Counted from the stretch's first letter, positions 34,635-43,572 are shown. The stretch: DNA of 64,000 bases from Mesorhizobium sp. INR15 (GCF_015500075.1 NZ_CP045496.1:5032001-5096000); one strand, 5' to 3'. A program made the numbers and translations. The notes: a model not told the origin generated them from the sequence alone.

Positions 34635-35492
34635 GTGATCCTTGTTACCGGCGCTTCGGGATATGTTGGGGGAAAGGCGCTTGCCGCGCTGCTGCGCCAA
34701 GGCTTGCCGGCGGTTGGGATGGTCAGGAACGTCGACAGGCGTGGGGCCGGCTTGCCCGCCCAAACGCCGTTGCGGGTCGCCGACTACGACGACCCCGCGA
34801 GTTTGCGGCGGGCCTTCGACGGCATCACGACATTGCTGTTCGTCTCGAGCGACGTCACGGCCCGGGACATGCTTCGACACCATGCGCATGTCATCGAAGC
34901 CGCCGTTTCGCAAAAGATTAGGTCAGTTGTCTTCACCAGCATCATCGATATCGACGCACAATCGCCGTTCTACTTCACGCCTGTCTATCGCGATGCGGAG
35001 CGCGGATTGCGCGAGAGCGGGTTGGCCTGGACGATCCTGAGATGCGGGCTCTATTCGGATCTGGTGCTCAACGAATGGATCAAACCCGCCTTGCTGACCG
35101 GAACCCTCTCGCTGCCGACGGGCGCAGGACAGATCGCGGCGATATCGAGAGATGACGTGGCATTGGCGTTGGCGACCGTTGCCACATCGCCGATCAAACA
35201 TGCCGGAAAGATTTATGAGCTGACGGGGCCAGAATCACTGTCGTTGCATGACTTCGCCAAGGTCGCGGCCTCAGCCCTTGCTCGCCCTCTCCGTTTCATC
35301 CCCTGTTCGCCCGCCGATTTTCTCCAACGTGCATCGGCCGAGATGAAAGACCCATGGCCGCATGCCTATTCGACTTTGTGCCGGTCGATCGCCGAGGGCC
35401 GCTATCAACGCGCCACTGACGCATACGAGCGTCTGACCGGTCATTCTCCAACCAGCTTTGAGAGATTTGTTCGGGATGCCGCGTCCGACTGA
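34635..35492 (+). CDS. NAD(P)-binding Rossmann protein (NmrA-like)
   Basis: The protein begins at GTG 34635 with the nucleotide-binding glycine motif ILVTGASGYVGG, typical of the SDR-a/NmrA atypical short-chain dehydrogenase family. It has 285 residues. The usual YxxxK active site is not evident, so it may be a redox sensor (NmrA type) or an isomerase rather than a dehydrogenase. It stands alone, divergent from the CoA hydrolase gene. Confidence 0.8.
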   Translation: MILVTGASGYVGGKALAALLRQGLPAVGMVRNVDRRGAGLPAQTPLRVADYDDPASLRRAFDGITTLLFVSSDVTARDMLRHHAHVIEAAVSQKIRSVVFTSIIDIDAQSPFYFTPVYRDAERGLRESGLAWTILRCGLYSDLVLNEWIKPALLTGTLSLPTGAGQIAAISRDDVALALATVATSPIKHAGKIYELTGPESLSLHDFAKVAASALARPLRFIPCSPADFLQRASAEMKDPWPHAYSTLCRSIAEGRYQRATDAYERLTGHSPTSFERFVRDAASD

Positions 35493-35643
35493 ATTTCGGG
35501 AGCGGATGCAGCCTGACAACTGATGCCGTGAACTGTGATCTGTCACGGCCAGCCCTGACAGGACAGCACCGCTGGCACAATCGTGTCGCATTGGTCAGCG
35601 GCAAGGGCTCGTGATAAAAAGCCGTTGATCCGGAGTTTTGGCC

Positions 35644-36675
35644 ATGAACAAGTTTACCCCCGCAAAACCTGCCGGCGCGCGCAGCGTCGATGAGATCACC
35701 GGCAGCCGCCGTCTGCGCCGCATGCGCAAGGCTGACTGGTCGCGGCGCCTCGTGCAGGAGAACCGCCTCACCGTCGATGACCTGATCTGGCCGATCTTCG
35801 TCGTCGACGGCACAAATGTGCGCGAACCGATCGCTGCCATGCCGGGCGTCTTCCGGCTGTCGCTCGACCTGGCCATCAAGGAAGCCGAGCGTGCGGCAAA
35901 ACTTGGCATTCCGGCAATCGCCACCTTTCCCAATGTCGAACTTGGTCTCCGCGACCAGACCGGCTCGCACATTCTTGACCCCGAAAACATCATCAATCGT
36001 GCCACTCGCGCCATCAAACACGCGGTGCCGGAGATCGGTATCATCACTGATGCCGCACTCGATCCATTTACCTCGCACGGCCATGACGGCATCCTGCGCG
36101 ATGGCATCATCGTCAACGACGAGACGGTGGAACAAGTGACCGCCGCCGCCGTCATCCAGGCCGCGGCGGGCGCCGACATCATTGCCCCATCGGACATGAT
36201 GGATGGCCGCATCGGCGCCATTCGCGACGCTCTCGACGCCAATGGCTTTTCCGATGTGGCGATCATGTCCTACGCGACGAAATTCGCTTCGGCCTTCTAC
36301 GGCCCCTACCGCGAGGCGGTCGGTACCGCCGGCCTGCTCAAGGGCGACAAGAAGACCTATTACCTCGACCACGCCAATTCCGACGAAGCGGTGCGCGAGG
36401 CCGAGCAGGACATCGCCGAAGGCGCCGACATGCTCATGGTCAAGCCCGGCCTGCCCTATCTCGACATTATCCGCCGGCTGAAGGATGAGTTCCAGATGCC
36501 GACTTTCGCCTATCAGGTTTCGGGCGAGTACTCGATGATCAAGGCCGCCGCCGCGAATGGCTGGATCGACGGCGAAAAAGCCATGCTGGAATCGCTGCTC
36601 GCCTTCAAGCGCGCCGGGTGCGACGGCATCTTGACCTATTTCGCGCCTGAAGTGGCGGAAATGCTGAAGGGATAG
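35644..36675 (+). CDS. hemB: Delta-aminolevulinic acid dehydratase
   Basis: HemB condenses two 5-aminolevulinate molecules into porphobilinogen for haem. The reading starts at ATG 35644 after CCGGAG, giving 343 residues. The two Schiff-base lysines lie in SYATKFASAFYGP and LMVKPGLPYLD. The metal-site loop DAALDPFTSHGHDG has no cysteine triad, placing it in the aspartate, magnesium-type class known from Bradyrhizobium. It is monocistronic. Confidence 0.96.
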   Translation: MNKFTPAKPAGARSVDEITGSRRLRRMRKADWSRRLVQENRLTVDDLIWPIFVVDGTNVREPIAAMPGVFRLSLDLAIKEAERAAKLGIPAIATFPNVELGLRDQTGSHILDPENIINRATRAIKHAVPEIGIITDAALDPFTSHGHDGILRDGIIVNDETVEQVTAAAVIQAAAGADIIAPSDMMDGRIGAIRDALDANGFSDVAIMSYATKFASAFYGPYREAVGTAGLLKGDKKTYYLDHANSDEAVREAEQDIAEGADMLMVKPGLPYLDIIRRLKDEFQMPTFAYQVSGEYSMIKAAAANGWIDGEKAMLESLLAFKRAGCDGILTYFAPEVAEMLKG

Positions 36676-36677
36676 AA

Positions 36678-36708
36678 GGCCGGAACGCCGCTCCGTAACG
36701 CTCCGGCC
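36678..36708. terminator. Hairpin between convergent hemB and DUF1330 genes
   Basis: GGCCGGA at 36678-36684 pairs with TCCGGCC at 36702-36708 across 17 bases. It starts two bases after the hemB stop. There is no T run, so its effect on termination is uncertain. Confidence 0.45.
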
Positions 36709-36713
36709 AGATC

Positions 36714-37043
36714 TTACGCTGCCTTGGGCAAGTAAGGGATCGTTCCCGCGAGATCGGTGTTGTCGATCAGCTGGAAGCGGCTTTCGCTGCCGCTCTGACG
36801 GGCGGCGATATAAGGCGCGTAGAGCGGATCGCTGGTGAAAGCCTCGGCCGCGGCAGCCGAAGGAAACGCCATCAGCGCGATCAGGCTGGTTTCCAGCGGT
36901 TTGCCTTCCAGTGTCTTCACATTGCCGCTGCGCGCGAGATACCGGCCGCCATGCTTGTGCACGAGGTCGTGCACCGAAGCGGCATAGGCCGGCACCCACT
37001 TGTCGTCCGTCACCTTGATGTCGGCGATGATATAAACGGTCAT
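36714..37043 (-). CDS. DUF1330 protein
   Basis: The 109-residue reading starts at ATG 37043 with MTVYIIADIKVTDDKW. It has the ferredoxin-like DUF1330 fold with RYLARSGNVKTLEG and VMAFPS-type segments. The family binds unknown small molecules or acts as an oxygenase relative. The gene is divergent from the HxlR regulator and is its likely target. Upstream residues in the longer frame are not supported. Confidence 0.85.
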   Translation of the reverse strand: MTVYIIADIKVTDDKWVPAYAASVHDLVHKHGGRYLARSGNVKTLEGKPLETSLIALMAFPSAAAAEAFTSDPLYAPYIAARQSGSESRFQLIDNTDLAGTIPYLPKAA

Positions 37044-37156
37044 TCTCAGTCTCCATGGTTGCAAGTCGGCACCGGACAGCCCGGTGACGTGACGACTGCC
37101 TCGCATGGAGGTGGCGAAGCGCTCCAGTCACCGAACTGTACCAGGGCTGCGATGGC

Positions 37157-37183
37157 TGGCCGGTACAGGTTCTGTACTGGCCG
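37157..37183. promoter_or_regulatory. Candidate HxlR operator
   Basis: An 11-base arm, TGGCCGGTACA (37157-37167), is matched by TGTACTGGCCG (37173-37183) with one mismatch. It lies between the divergent DUF1330 and hxlR-type genes, 51 bases before the regulator start, and contains the GTAC core often seen in HxlR sites. Confidence 0.6.
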
Positions 37184-37233
37184 GCCAACGGGTTTCTGAC
37201 TAAGGTCAGGCAATCTCAGTTGGAGGTCGCCAC

Positions 37234-37929
37234 ATGACGCAAGCCGGATACAAGCAATTTTGCCCGCTCTCCATGGCCGCGGAGCTGCTGTGCACACGCT
37301 GGACCATGGTGCTGTTGCGCGAACTGGTGGCGGGATCGACCCGCTTCAACGACCTGCGCCGCGGCGTCCCGAAAATGTCGCCAACCCTTCTGTCACAACG
37401 GCTCAAGGACCTGGAGGCAGGCGGCATTGTCGAGCGGGTCGAGATCAAATCCGAGCCGGGCGTGTTCGAATATCGGCTGACCGAAGCCGGCAAGGACTTA
37501 CGCCCGGTGATCGAAGCGATGGGGTTCTGGGGCCAGAAATGGGTCGAGGCCAGACTGTCCCTGAAGAACCTCGATCCATCGCTGCTGATGTGGGATATGC
37601 GGCGCAACCTCAACCCCAGTCCGCTGCCTGATGGGCGCACCGTGATACAATTCCTGTATCACGATCTGCCGGCATCAAAACGGTCCTGGTGGCTGATCGT
37701 TGAGAAGCATGGCGATGTCGACCTCTGCTGGTATGATCCAGGGTTCGACGTCGATCTCTATGTCTCGACCGATCTCTGCACGATGACGTCGATCTGGATG
37801 GGGCTGACCACGGTCCACAAGGAACGCGAGAGGATTACTCTGACGGGGGATCTCGATGTCGCCGGCAAGATGCAGACATGGCTCGGTCTCAGCCCGTTTG
37901 CGGTTATGCCCAAACGGGCGGCAGCCTAG
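37234..37929 (+). CDS. HxlR-family regulator with extra C-terminal domain
   Basis: The 231-residue protein is about twice the length of a minimal HxlR regulator. Residues 1-110 form the winged helix, including SMAAELLCTRWTMVLLRELV and the wing VEIKSEPGVFEYRLTEAG. Residues 120-231 form a second, SCP2-like, probably ligand-binding domain. It is divergent from the DUF1330 gene and probably represses it. Confidence 0.88.
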   Translation: MTQAGYKQFCPLSMAAELLCTRWTMVLLRELVAGSTRFNDLRRGVPKMSPTLLSQRLKDLEAGGIVERVEIKSEPGVFEYRLTEAGKDLRPVIEAMGFWGQKWVEARLSLKNLDPSLLMWDMRRNLNPSPLPDGRTVIQFLYHDLPASKRSWWLIVEKHGDVDLCWYDPGFDVDLYVSTDLCTMTSIWMGLTTVHKERERITLTGDLDVAGKMQTWLGLSPFAVMPKRAAA

Positions 37930-38022
37930 CCAGTTGAACAACCAGCAATACCGCTTGCAAATCATAATCAGTATTGCTATCCGAAACCGGTTGCGTAAAA
38001 CAACCGGTTAGAGGAGGCTTTC

Positions 38023-38667
38023 ATGTCCAAACTTCGCGTCAATGCTTTCAGCCTGTCGATCGACGGCTTCGGTGCTGGCCCCGGTCAGGATCTCGAAAAT
38101 CCACTCGGCATCGGCGGCGGCGCGCTGCACAAATGGGCTTTTTCCACCGTAACCTTCCGCAAGATGTTCGGCCAGGAAGGCGGCGCGACTGGCCCAGACG
38201 ACGATTTCGCCGTGCGCAGTTTCGAAAACGTCGGCGCGTGGATCCTCGGTCGCAATATGTTCGGACCGGTTCGCGGCCCATGGCAAGACGAGAGCTGGAA
38301 AGGATGGTGGGGCGATAACCCGCCCTACCATGTACCGGTCTTCGTTCTGACGCAGTATGCGCGCCAGCCAATCGTGATGGAAGGCGGCACCACCTTCTAC
38401 TTCGTCACGGACGGCATTCACTCCGCGCTCGAAAAGGCGAAAGCAGCAGCAGCCGGCAAGGATGTGAGAGTGGGCGGCGGCGTTTCCACCATCCGCCAGT
38501 ATCTCAGCGAACGGCTGATCGACGAGATGCATCTGGCGATCTCGCCGGTCCTGCTTGGCGCCGGCGAGAACCTTCTCCAGGGGCTGGACCTGCCAAAGCT
38601 CGGCTATCAATGTTCCGAACAGGTGGCGACGCCGCTCGCTACGCACGTCGTCATCAAACGGGCATAG
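38023..38667 (+). CDS. Dihydrofolate-reductase-fold (RibD C-terminal-like) protein
   Basis: The 214-residue protein has the RibD-C fold start VNAFSLSIDGFGAG and the nucleotide loop VGGGVSTIRQYLS near the C-terminus. It is probably an NADPH-dependent reductase of unknown substrate, not a DHFR, because DHFR active-site residues cannot be placed. It is the gene downstream of the HxlR regulator, 93 bases away. Confidence 0.8.
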   Translation: MSKLRVNAFSLSIDGFGAGPGQDLENPLGIGGGALHKWAFSTVTFRKMFGQEGGATGPDDDFAVRSFENVGAWILGRNMFGPVRGPWQDESWKGWWGDNPPYHVPVFVLTQYARQPIVMEGGTTFYFVTDGIHSALEKAKAAAAGKDVRVGGGVSTIRQYLSERLIDEMHLAISPVLLGAGENLLQGLDLPKLGYQCSEQVATPLATHVVIKRA

Positions 38668-38675
38668 CATGCGCC

Positions 38676-38702
38676 GAGGTGGCCGCCTGCCGCGGCCACC
38701 TC
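38676..38702. terminator. Hairpin between convergent genes
   Basis: An 11-base perfect stem, GAGGTGGCCGC (38676-38686) with GCGGCCACCTC (38692-38702), has a five-base loop. It lies between the reductase-fold gene and ppk2, whose ends face it. There is no T run. Confidence 0.55.
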
Positions 38703-38711
38703 GCCTCGGCC

Positions 38712-39632
38712 TTAGTATTTCTCGGGCACGTAGAGATCGCGCGGCAGCGTCTGACGCTCGTATTCCGGATTGAAGACGCGCTCCGGCAACGTGATGTCCT
38801 CATGCGGCACCTCCTCGTAAGGCAGTTGCTTGAGGAGATGGTCGATGCAATTCAGACGCGCCCGTTTCTTGTCGTTGCCTTCAACGATGTACCATGGCGC
38901 TTCCGGAATGTTGGTGCGGGCAAAAGTCTCTTCCTTGGCCTTGGTGTACTGTTCCCAGCGCACGCGCGACTGCAGATCCATCGGCGACAGTTTCCACTGC
39001 TTCATCGGATCATGGATGCGCATCATGAAGCGCATCTGCTGCTCCTCGTCGGTGATCGAGAACCAGTATTTGACCACCGTGATGCCTGAGCGGACGAGCA
39101 TGCGTTCGAACTCGGGCACGTCGTGGAAAAATTCCTCGACCTGATCGGGTCCTGCAAAGCCCATCACGCGCTCGACGCCGGAACGATTGTACCAGGAGCG
39201 GTCGAACAGCACGATCTCACCGCCAGCGGGCAGATGCGGCACATAGCGCTGGAAATACCATTGCGACTTCTCGCGCTCGGTCGGCGCGGGCAGCGCGACG
39301 ACACGGCAAATACGCGGATTGAGACGCTGGGTGATGCGCTTGATGACGCCCCCCTTGCCGGCCGAGTCGCGGCCTTCGAAAATCACCACCAGCTTCTTCT
39401 TGTGATAGGCGACCCACGACTGCAGCTTGATCAACTCGGATTGCAGCGTGATCAGGTCGCGAAAATACTGCAGGCGATCGATCGAAGGCGGATGGGCGTT
39501 CTTGTAGATCTTGGCGATCTCCAGCGACAGCGCCGGCTCCGACATTTCAAGCTCATAGTCTTCATCAAGCGTGTCGGCGAGTTCGGCTTCCAGCCAGTCC
39601 TTGGCGCCGGACTTTGGTTTGGATTCGTTCAT
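38712..39632 (-). CDS. ppk2: Polyphosphate kinase 2
   Basis: PPK2 moves phosphate between polyphosphate and nucleotides. The 306-residue protein has Walker A FEGRDSAGKGGVIK and Walker B DRSWYNRSGVERVMGF, plus the lid region after VVKYWFSITDEEQ. Size and one domain fit class I. The start is ATG 39632, ahead of an acidic N-terminal helix. It stands alone; adjacent 39633-39907 holds only promoter-like sequence. Confidence 0.93.
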   Translation of the reverse strand: MNESKPKSGAKDWLEAELADTLDEDYELEMSEPALSLEIAKIYKNAHPPSIDRLQYFRDLITLQSELIKLQSWVAYHKKKLVVIFEGRDSAGKGGVIKRITQRLNPRICRVVALPAPTEREKSQWYFQRYVPHLPAGGEIVLFDRSWYNRSGVERVMGFAGPDQVEEFFHDVPEFERMLVRSGITVVKYWFSITDEEQQMRFMMRIHDPMKQWKLSPMDLQSRVRWEQYTKAKEETFARTNIPEAPWYIVEGNDKKRARLNCIDHLLKQLPYEEVPHEDITLPERVFNPEYERQTLPRDLYVPEKY

Positions 39633-39907
39633 CTCGTGCTGCTCCACCTGCAAGCTGCCACCCGTCGGCAATGACCGGGCGGCCGCAAACGACGGCCGGC
39701 CGGCCGCGTTCAGGATCGCCCTGAGCCGACTAGATATAGGCCGGCAATGACGGTTTTATTGCAGCAGGCTGATCTGCCGGCCAGGATCCGGTTTTGCAGA
39801 AATGCGCTCGCGTTCTCCTGCCGAGGGCGACAAACCGCACAAATTGTCATACAAATAGGTCAAGCTCGTCCGAGCTTCCCTTCCCCGATGCAATCACGAG
39901 GACTGAC

Positions 39908-40951
39908 ATGGAATACCGCACGCTTGGCCGTTCCGGCCTGAAAATCTCGACCCTGACCATGGGTACGATGACCTTCGGCGGCGCAGGAGCTTTCTCGGCG
40001 GTGGGCAAGACCGACCTCGACGAAGCACGCCGGATGATCGATCTCTGCATCGATTCCGGCATCAACCTCATCGACACCGCCAATGTCTATTCGAACGGAC
40101 TGTCCGAGGAAATCATCGGCGAGGCCTTGGGCGGCAAGCGCAAGGGTGATGTGCTGATCGCCTCGAAAGCGCGGATGCGGATCGGCAAAGGGCCAAATGA
40201 CGAAGGCCTGTCGCGCCATCACCTGATCCGCGAATGTGAGAAGAGCCTGAAGCGGTTGAAAACCGACGTCATCGACATCTACTTCCTGCATGAATGGGAT
40301 GGGGTGACGCCGTTGGAAGAAACCATCGCCGCCCTCGACACTTTGGTCGCCCAAGGCAAGATCCGCTACGTCGGCTGTTCAAACTATTCCGGCTGGCAAG
40401 TGATGAAGGCACTGGGCATCAGCGACCGCCAGCATCAGCCGCGCTTTGTGACCCAGCAGATCCATTACACGCTGGAGGCGCGCGAGGCGGAGTATGAATT
40501 GCTGCCGATCTCGGTCGACCAGGGGCTTGGCGTGCTGGTGTGGAGCCCGCTTGCCGGCGGCTTGCTGTCGGGCAAATACAATCGTGACAGTCCGACCGCC
40601 CGGCAGCTCAGCGGCTGGTCGGAACCGCCGATCCGCGACGAGGACCGGCTGTGGCGGATCGTCGACGTGCTTGCCGAGATCGGCAACGCGCACGGCGTGT
40701 CGGCGGCGCAGGTGGCGCTTGCCTGGCTGCTCGGACGGCCCGCCGTCAGTTCGCTGGTCATCGGCGGCAGGACCGAAGCGCAGTTCAAGGACAATATCGC
40801 GGCGGCAGGTCTCGTTCTGGCCGATGACGAACGCAGCCGCCTCGACGCCGTCAGCCGGCCGCCGGTGCTCTATCCCTACTGGCACCAGCAAATGACCGCG
40901 AAAGACCGGTTCGGCGCCGCCGACCTGGTTATGGATCGCAGTGGCGTCTGA
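39908..40951 (+). CDS. Aldo/keto reductase
   Basis: The enzyme probably reduces an aldehyde or ketone with NADPH. The 347-residue TIM barrel has the catalytic tetrad: Asp in NLIDTANVYS, Tyr in the same segment, Lys in IASKAR and His in YFLHEWDG. The opening MEYRTLGRSGLKIS is typical of this family. It starts at ATG 39908, with no operon partner. Confidence 0.92.
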   Translation: MEYRTLGRSGLKISTLTMGTMTFGGAGAFSAVGKTDLDEARRMIDLCIDSGINLIDTANVYSNGLSEEIIGEALGGKRKGDVLIASKARMRIGKGPNDEGLSRHHLIRECEKSLKRLKTDVIDIYFLHEWDGVTPLEETIAALDTLVAQGKIRYVGCSNYSGWQVMKALGISDRQHQPRFVTQQIHYTLEAREAEYELLPISVDQGLGVLVWSPLAGGLLSGKYNRDSPTARQLSGWSEPPIRDEDRLWRIVDVLAEIGNAHGVSAAQVALAWLLGRPAVSSLVIGGRTEAQFKDNIAAAGLVLADDERSRLDAVSRPPVLYPYWHQQMTAKDRFGAADLVMDRSGV

Positions 40952-40981
40952 CCAGAATTCAGGAAAGCGGAATGTTCGCGG

Positions 40982-41956
40982 TCAACTGCCGCTGATGTAA
41001 CGCCAGACGTCAGCATCCGGCTCGATTTGGCCGCTGAGCACGAAATATTTGTAGAGCACCAGAAAGGAGATCGCTTGCTCGGCGCGCTCGTCGGCGAATG
41101 TCGTGCAATAGGCATTCGCCGCGGCAATGATGCGTTGCGCCTCCGCCGGATGCTGCTCGAAATGCCGCACGCATTCGCCGAGATTCGAGAAATCCGCTTC
41201 GAGCGGCACGTAGTGGACGTTCGCCTCAAGCCGCTGCTCCGCGAACCATGTCTCATAGGTCGGCGGCGGCATCAGACAGAGCGAGTTCGAGCTCATGATC
41301 CATTTGAGGTTGGTCGCGACATCATTGCCTTCGAGCGAGACGATGTAGCGGTAGCGCCGCTGCTGGTTGATGCTGAGATACGGCTTGCGGTATTCGGCCG
41401 CCGCTCTCGGTTTGGGCGAGCCGGCATCGCAGAAAGGCAGATCACGCACGGCTTTCAGAAAGCGGGTCCGCATCGGATTGTTGAGATCGCCACGCCAGAC
41501 CACGGTTGGCAGCTTGTCGGTAAAGGCAAGTTTGTCGGCAGGCATGTGGAAATGGCGAAACTTGTCGAGCTTCAACAGCACCGCATTGCTGTTCTCGGCG
41601 ACGATTGGCCGATCCTTGACGATCGATGGCATTCTCGGCACGCTCCTGACATCGCCGAACTCCAGATCGATCAGCAGTTCAGGATCGAAATAGCGGGCAA
41701 ATTCCTTCAGGTCGTAATAATACATGCTCGGGGAAAACGGCACCTTGTCGACCCGGACAGCGGCCGGGCTCGGCACGAACGCGTGCTGCAGCTTGTTGTA
41801 GTAGTTCAGCCGCTGGCGAACCGGCTCACCCGAAAGCACGGCCTTTTGGAGCCGACCCGCCAATCGACGGCGAAACAGCGCCTGTGGCGCGATATCGCGG
41901 ACAACGTTTCGCGCATAGTAGAAAACCTTGGTGGAATTTCGAAAAATTGTGGCCAT
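40982..41956 (-). CDS. GT90 (CAP10/LpsA-like) glycosyltransferase
   Basis: The 324-residue protein has the GT90 core: PTVVWRGDLNNPMRTRF, then YRYIVSLEGNDVATNLKWIMSS and a C-terminal PLEADFSNLGE block. The family includes the fungal CAP10 xylosyltransferase and rhizobial LpsA-type lipopolysaccharide enzymes. It probably decorates lipopolysaccharide or capsule. It starts at ATG 41956 and is convergent with the aldo/keto reductase gene. Confidence 0.82.
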   Translation of the reverse strand: MATIFRNSTKVFYYARNVVRDIAPQALFRRRLAGRLQKAVLSGEPVRQRLNYYNKLQHAFVPSPAAVRVDKVPFSPSMYYYDLKEFARYFDPELLIDLEFGDVRSVPRMPSIVKDRPIVAENSNAVLLKLDKFRHFHMPADKLAFTDKLPTVVWRGDLNNPMRTRFLKAVRDLPFCDAGSPKPRAAAEYRKPYLSINQQRRYRYIVSLEGNDVATNLKWIMSSNSLCLMPPPTYETWFAEQRLEANVHYVPLEADFSNLGECVRHFEQHPAEAQRIIAAANAYCTTFADERAEQAISFLVLYKYFVLSGQIEPDADVWRYISGS

Positions 41957-42152
41957 CGGTCACTTGATTGGAAACGGACAGGCTGCCGCGATATCAGCGA
42001 CCGCTTCTCCTACACCACTGTGCCGCGCATCTTGCAAGCCCACAACAGCGCGGAACCGATTTGCCCGGCCCTGATCATTCTTTCCGGTGTTGTGTTTGCC
42101 GACCAATGCTCCTAGGCAGGATCACCAGCCCAAGGGCATGAAAGGAACCGAT

Positions 42153-42299
42153 ATGGCGAGAGCACCAAACTACGATCAGGAGCGCAAGGAGCGTGACCGG
42201 CAGAAGGCCGCCAAGAAGGCGGAGAAACTGGCTGCCAAGGTTGCCGCGCGGGAGCGTTCGAAGCCAGAAGACGAGACCGAAACCGAAACGGCGGAATGA
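42153..42299 (+). CDS. Small basic/acidic protein of 48 residues
   Basis: Starting at ATG 42153 after AAAGGAACC, the reading gives 48 residues dominated by lysine, arginine, glutamate and alanine, with an acidic C-terminal tail. It looks like a short charged helix, perhaps a nucleic-acid or ribosome-associated peptide. A start at 42138 would add five residues. I do not recognise it. A hairpin follows at 42307. Confidence 0.65.
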   Translation: MARAPNYDQERKERDRQKAAKKAEKLAAKVAARERSKPEDETETETAE

Positions 42300-42306
42300 C
42301 GGCAAA

Positions 42307-42328
42307 ACGGCCCGCGAACGCGGGCCGT
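42307..42328. terminator. Hairpin, terminator candidate in both directions
   Basis: ACGGCCCGCG and CGCGGGCCGT pair perfectly around a tight centre. On the minus strand it is followed by TTTT, suiting the DUF982 gene; on the plus strand it follows the small charged gene by eight bases. Confidence 0.7.
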
Positions 42329-42365
42329 GCCTCTATCCAGGTTGCCCCCAGATTTTCGTGTCGTC

Positions 42366-42626
42366 TCAGGCTGGCGCCTTGTCGCTGACAAACACGTCCA
42401 CTTCGCGCGCAGCCGCAATGAAGGCACGTCTTGCGTTCATCGCGGGCTTGTCGCCCGCCAACGCATCGTGACAGGCCTGTAGTGCAGCGCGATGCTTGGG
42501 GCTGCGCTTGCCCGGCCAGCTGTTGAGGAGGTAGTCGGAAGCCTCCCGCGCGGTGCGCAAGAGCTGAGTGCTTCCCGCCGTGACTGACTTGACGGTCACG
42601 GGCGTTTCAAATCGGTTGTTTTCCAT
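42366..42626 (-). CDS. DUF982 protein
   Basis: The 86-residue reading starts at ATG 42626. It has the DUF982 pattern, with TAREASDYLLNSWPG and a C-terminal AARRAFIAAAREVD-like helix. DUF982 proteins are nearly restricted to Rhizobiales and have no known role. Upstream residues of the longer frame do not fit. It stands alone between the small charged gene and the GntR regulator. Confidence 0.82.
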   Translation of the reverse strand: MENNRFETPVTVKSVTAGSTQLLRTAREASDYLLNSWPGKRSPKHRAALQACHDALAGDKPAMNARRAFIAAAREVDVFVSDKAPA

Positions 42627-42729
42627 CGCCGCTCTTACGCCATCGGCGCACGCGAAGCGAGGCCGAAAGTAGGCCTCGCGTCTGGACACCGCCTTTTACG
42701 GAACGGGCAACCCGCTACCGTCCACAGTA

Positions 42730-43395
42730 TCATGCGGCGACGACTGCAAATCCCCTTGCACGAAGACCACGCCGATCATTGGCGAGCGATGTTACCAATC
42801 GCTCGCGGCTGCCGACAATATGCGCGGAAAGCCGGCGCGTCGCCTCATCGGCATCACCAAGGCGCGCCGCGTCCAAGATGGCACTGTGTTCCGCCCAGGC
42901 CCGGCCAAGGGCCGCCTCGTCGCGGACCTCCAGCCAGCGCGCGCGGGACAATCTCGTCATGGCGTCCCGGACGCCCCGAAACAGGAACTCGTTGCCCGAC
43001 AGACGCGCCAGCTCGATATGAAAATCCATGCCGACACGGTGCCATTCCTCACGCGGGGTGTTGCCGTCGCAGGATTCGAGCATCGCCTCGATGACATCGA
43101 TCGCGCTTCGGTCCTCCAGCGCACAGGTCAGCCTGACAGCCGCGACCTCGACCGCTTCCCGATAGACCGCGATCTGCTGCAGTTCGGCCAGATTGATCGG
43201 CGACACAGTCCAACCCCGGCCGTCGCGACAGATCAGACCTTCAGTCTCCAACCGTAACAATGCGGCGCGCACAGGCGTGCGTGACGCGCCGAAGCGGCTT
43301 TCGATCCAGCGTTCCGTCAGTCGCTCGCCCGGCCCGATCTCGAGGGCCAGGATCATTTCGCGAAGCTGCTTCTCGACACTTTGCATCTGCGACAC
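42730..43395 (-). CDS. GntR-family regulator (FCD type)
   Basis: The 221-residue protein starts at GTG 43395 after GAGGTGGGAC (an ATG at 43386 is possible). The N-terminal winged helix (ERWIESRFGASRTPVRAALLRLE) is followed by an all-helical FCD ligand domain carrying the histidine pattern RVGMDFHIELARLSGN. FCD regulators sense organic acids or sugars. It is divergent from the MFS gene, with TTGG-CCAA palindromes between. Confidence 0.9.
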   Translation of the reverse strand: MSQMQSVEKQLREMILALEIGPGERLTERWIESRFGASRTPVRAALLRLETEGLICRDGRGWTVSPINLAELQQIAVYREAVEVAAVRLTCALEDRSAIDVIEAMLESCDGNTPREEWHRVGMDFHIELARLSGNEFLFRGVRDAMTRLSRARWLEVRDEAALGRAWAEHSAILDAARLGDADEATRRLSAHIVGSRERLVTSLANDRRGLRARGFAVVAA

Positions 43396-43470
43396 TGTCC
43401 CACCTCTTCCTCAGTCGTTCCATTTCCCGGTCCAGTCGGCAGACGGATCGCCGCATTGACAGCGGCCAGC

Positions 43471-43506
43471 TTGGTGTCCAATAAGGACACCAGCTTGGTA
43501 TCCCAA
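43471..43506. promoter_or_regulatory. Two candidate GntR operators
   Basis: TTGGTGTCCAA at 43471-43481 and TTGGTATCCCAA at 43495-43506 are near-identical palindromes with TTGG...CCAA ends, 24 bases apart. A wider inverted repeat, TGGTGTCC/GGACACCA (43472-43492), lies across the first. They sit between the regulator and the MFS gene, matching FadR/VanR-type sites. Confidence 0.65.
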
Positions 43507-43572
43507 AATGGTTTCTTGGGCAACCCGGTCAATCGCGGCCGGCGAAGCTGGCTGATCGGACAGGACAGAAAG

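Noticed and set aside
35296..37188. 630-codon frame on the minus strand
   Set aside because: It is antisense to hemB over most of its length and runs through other genes.
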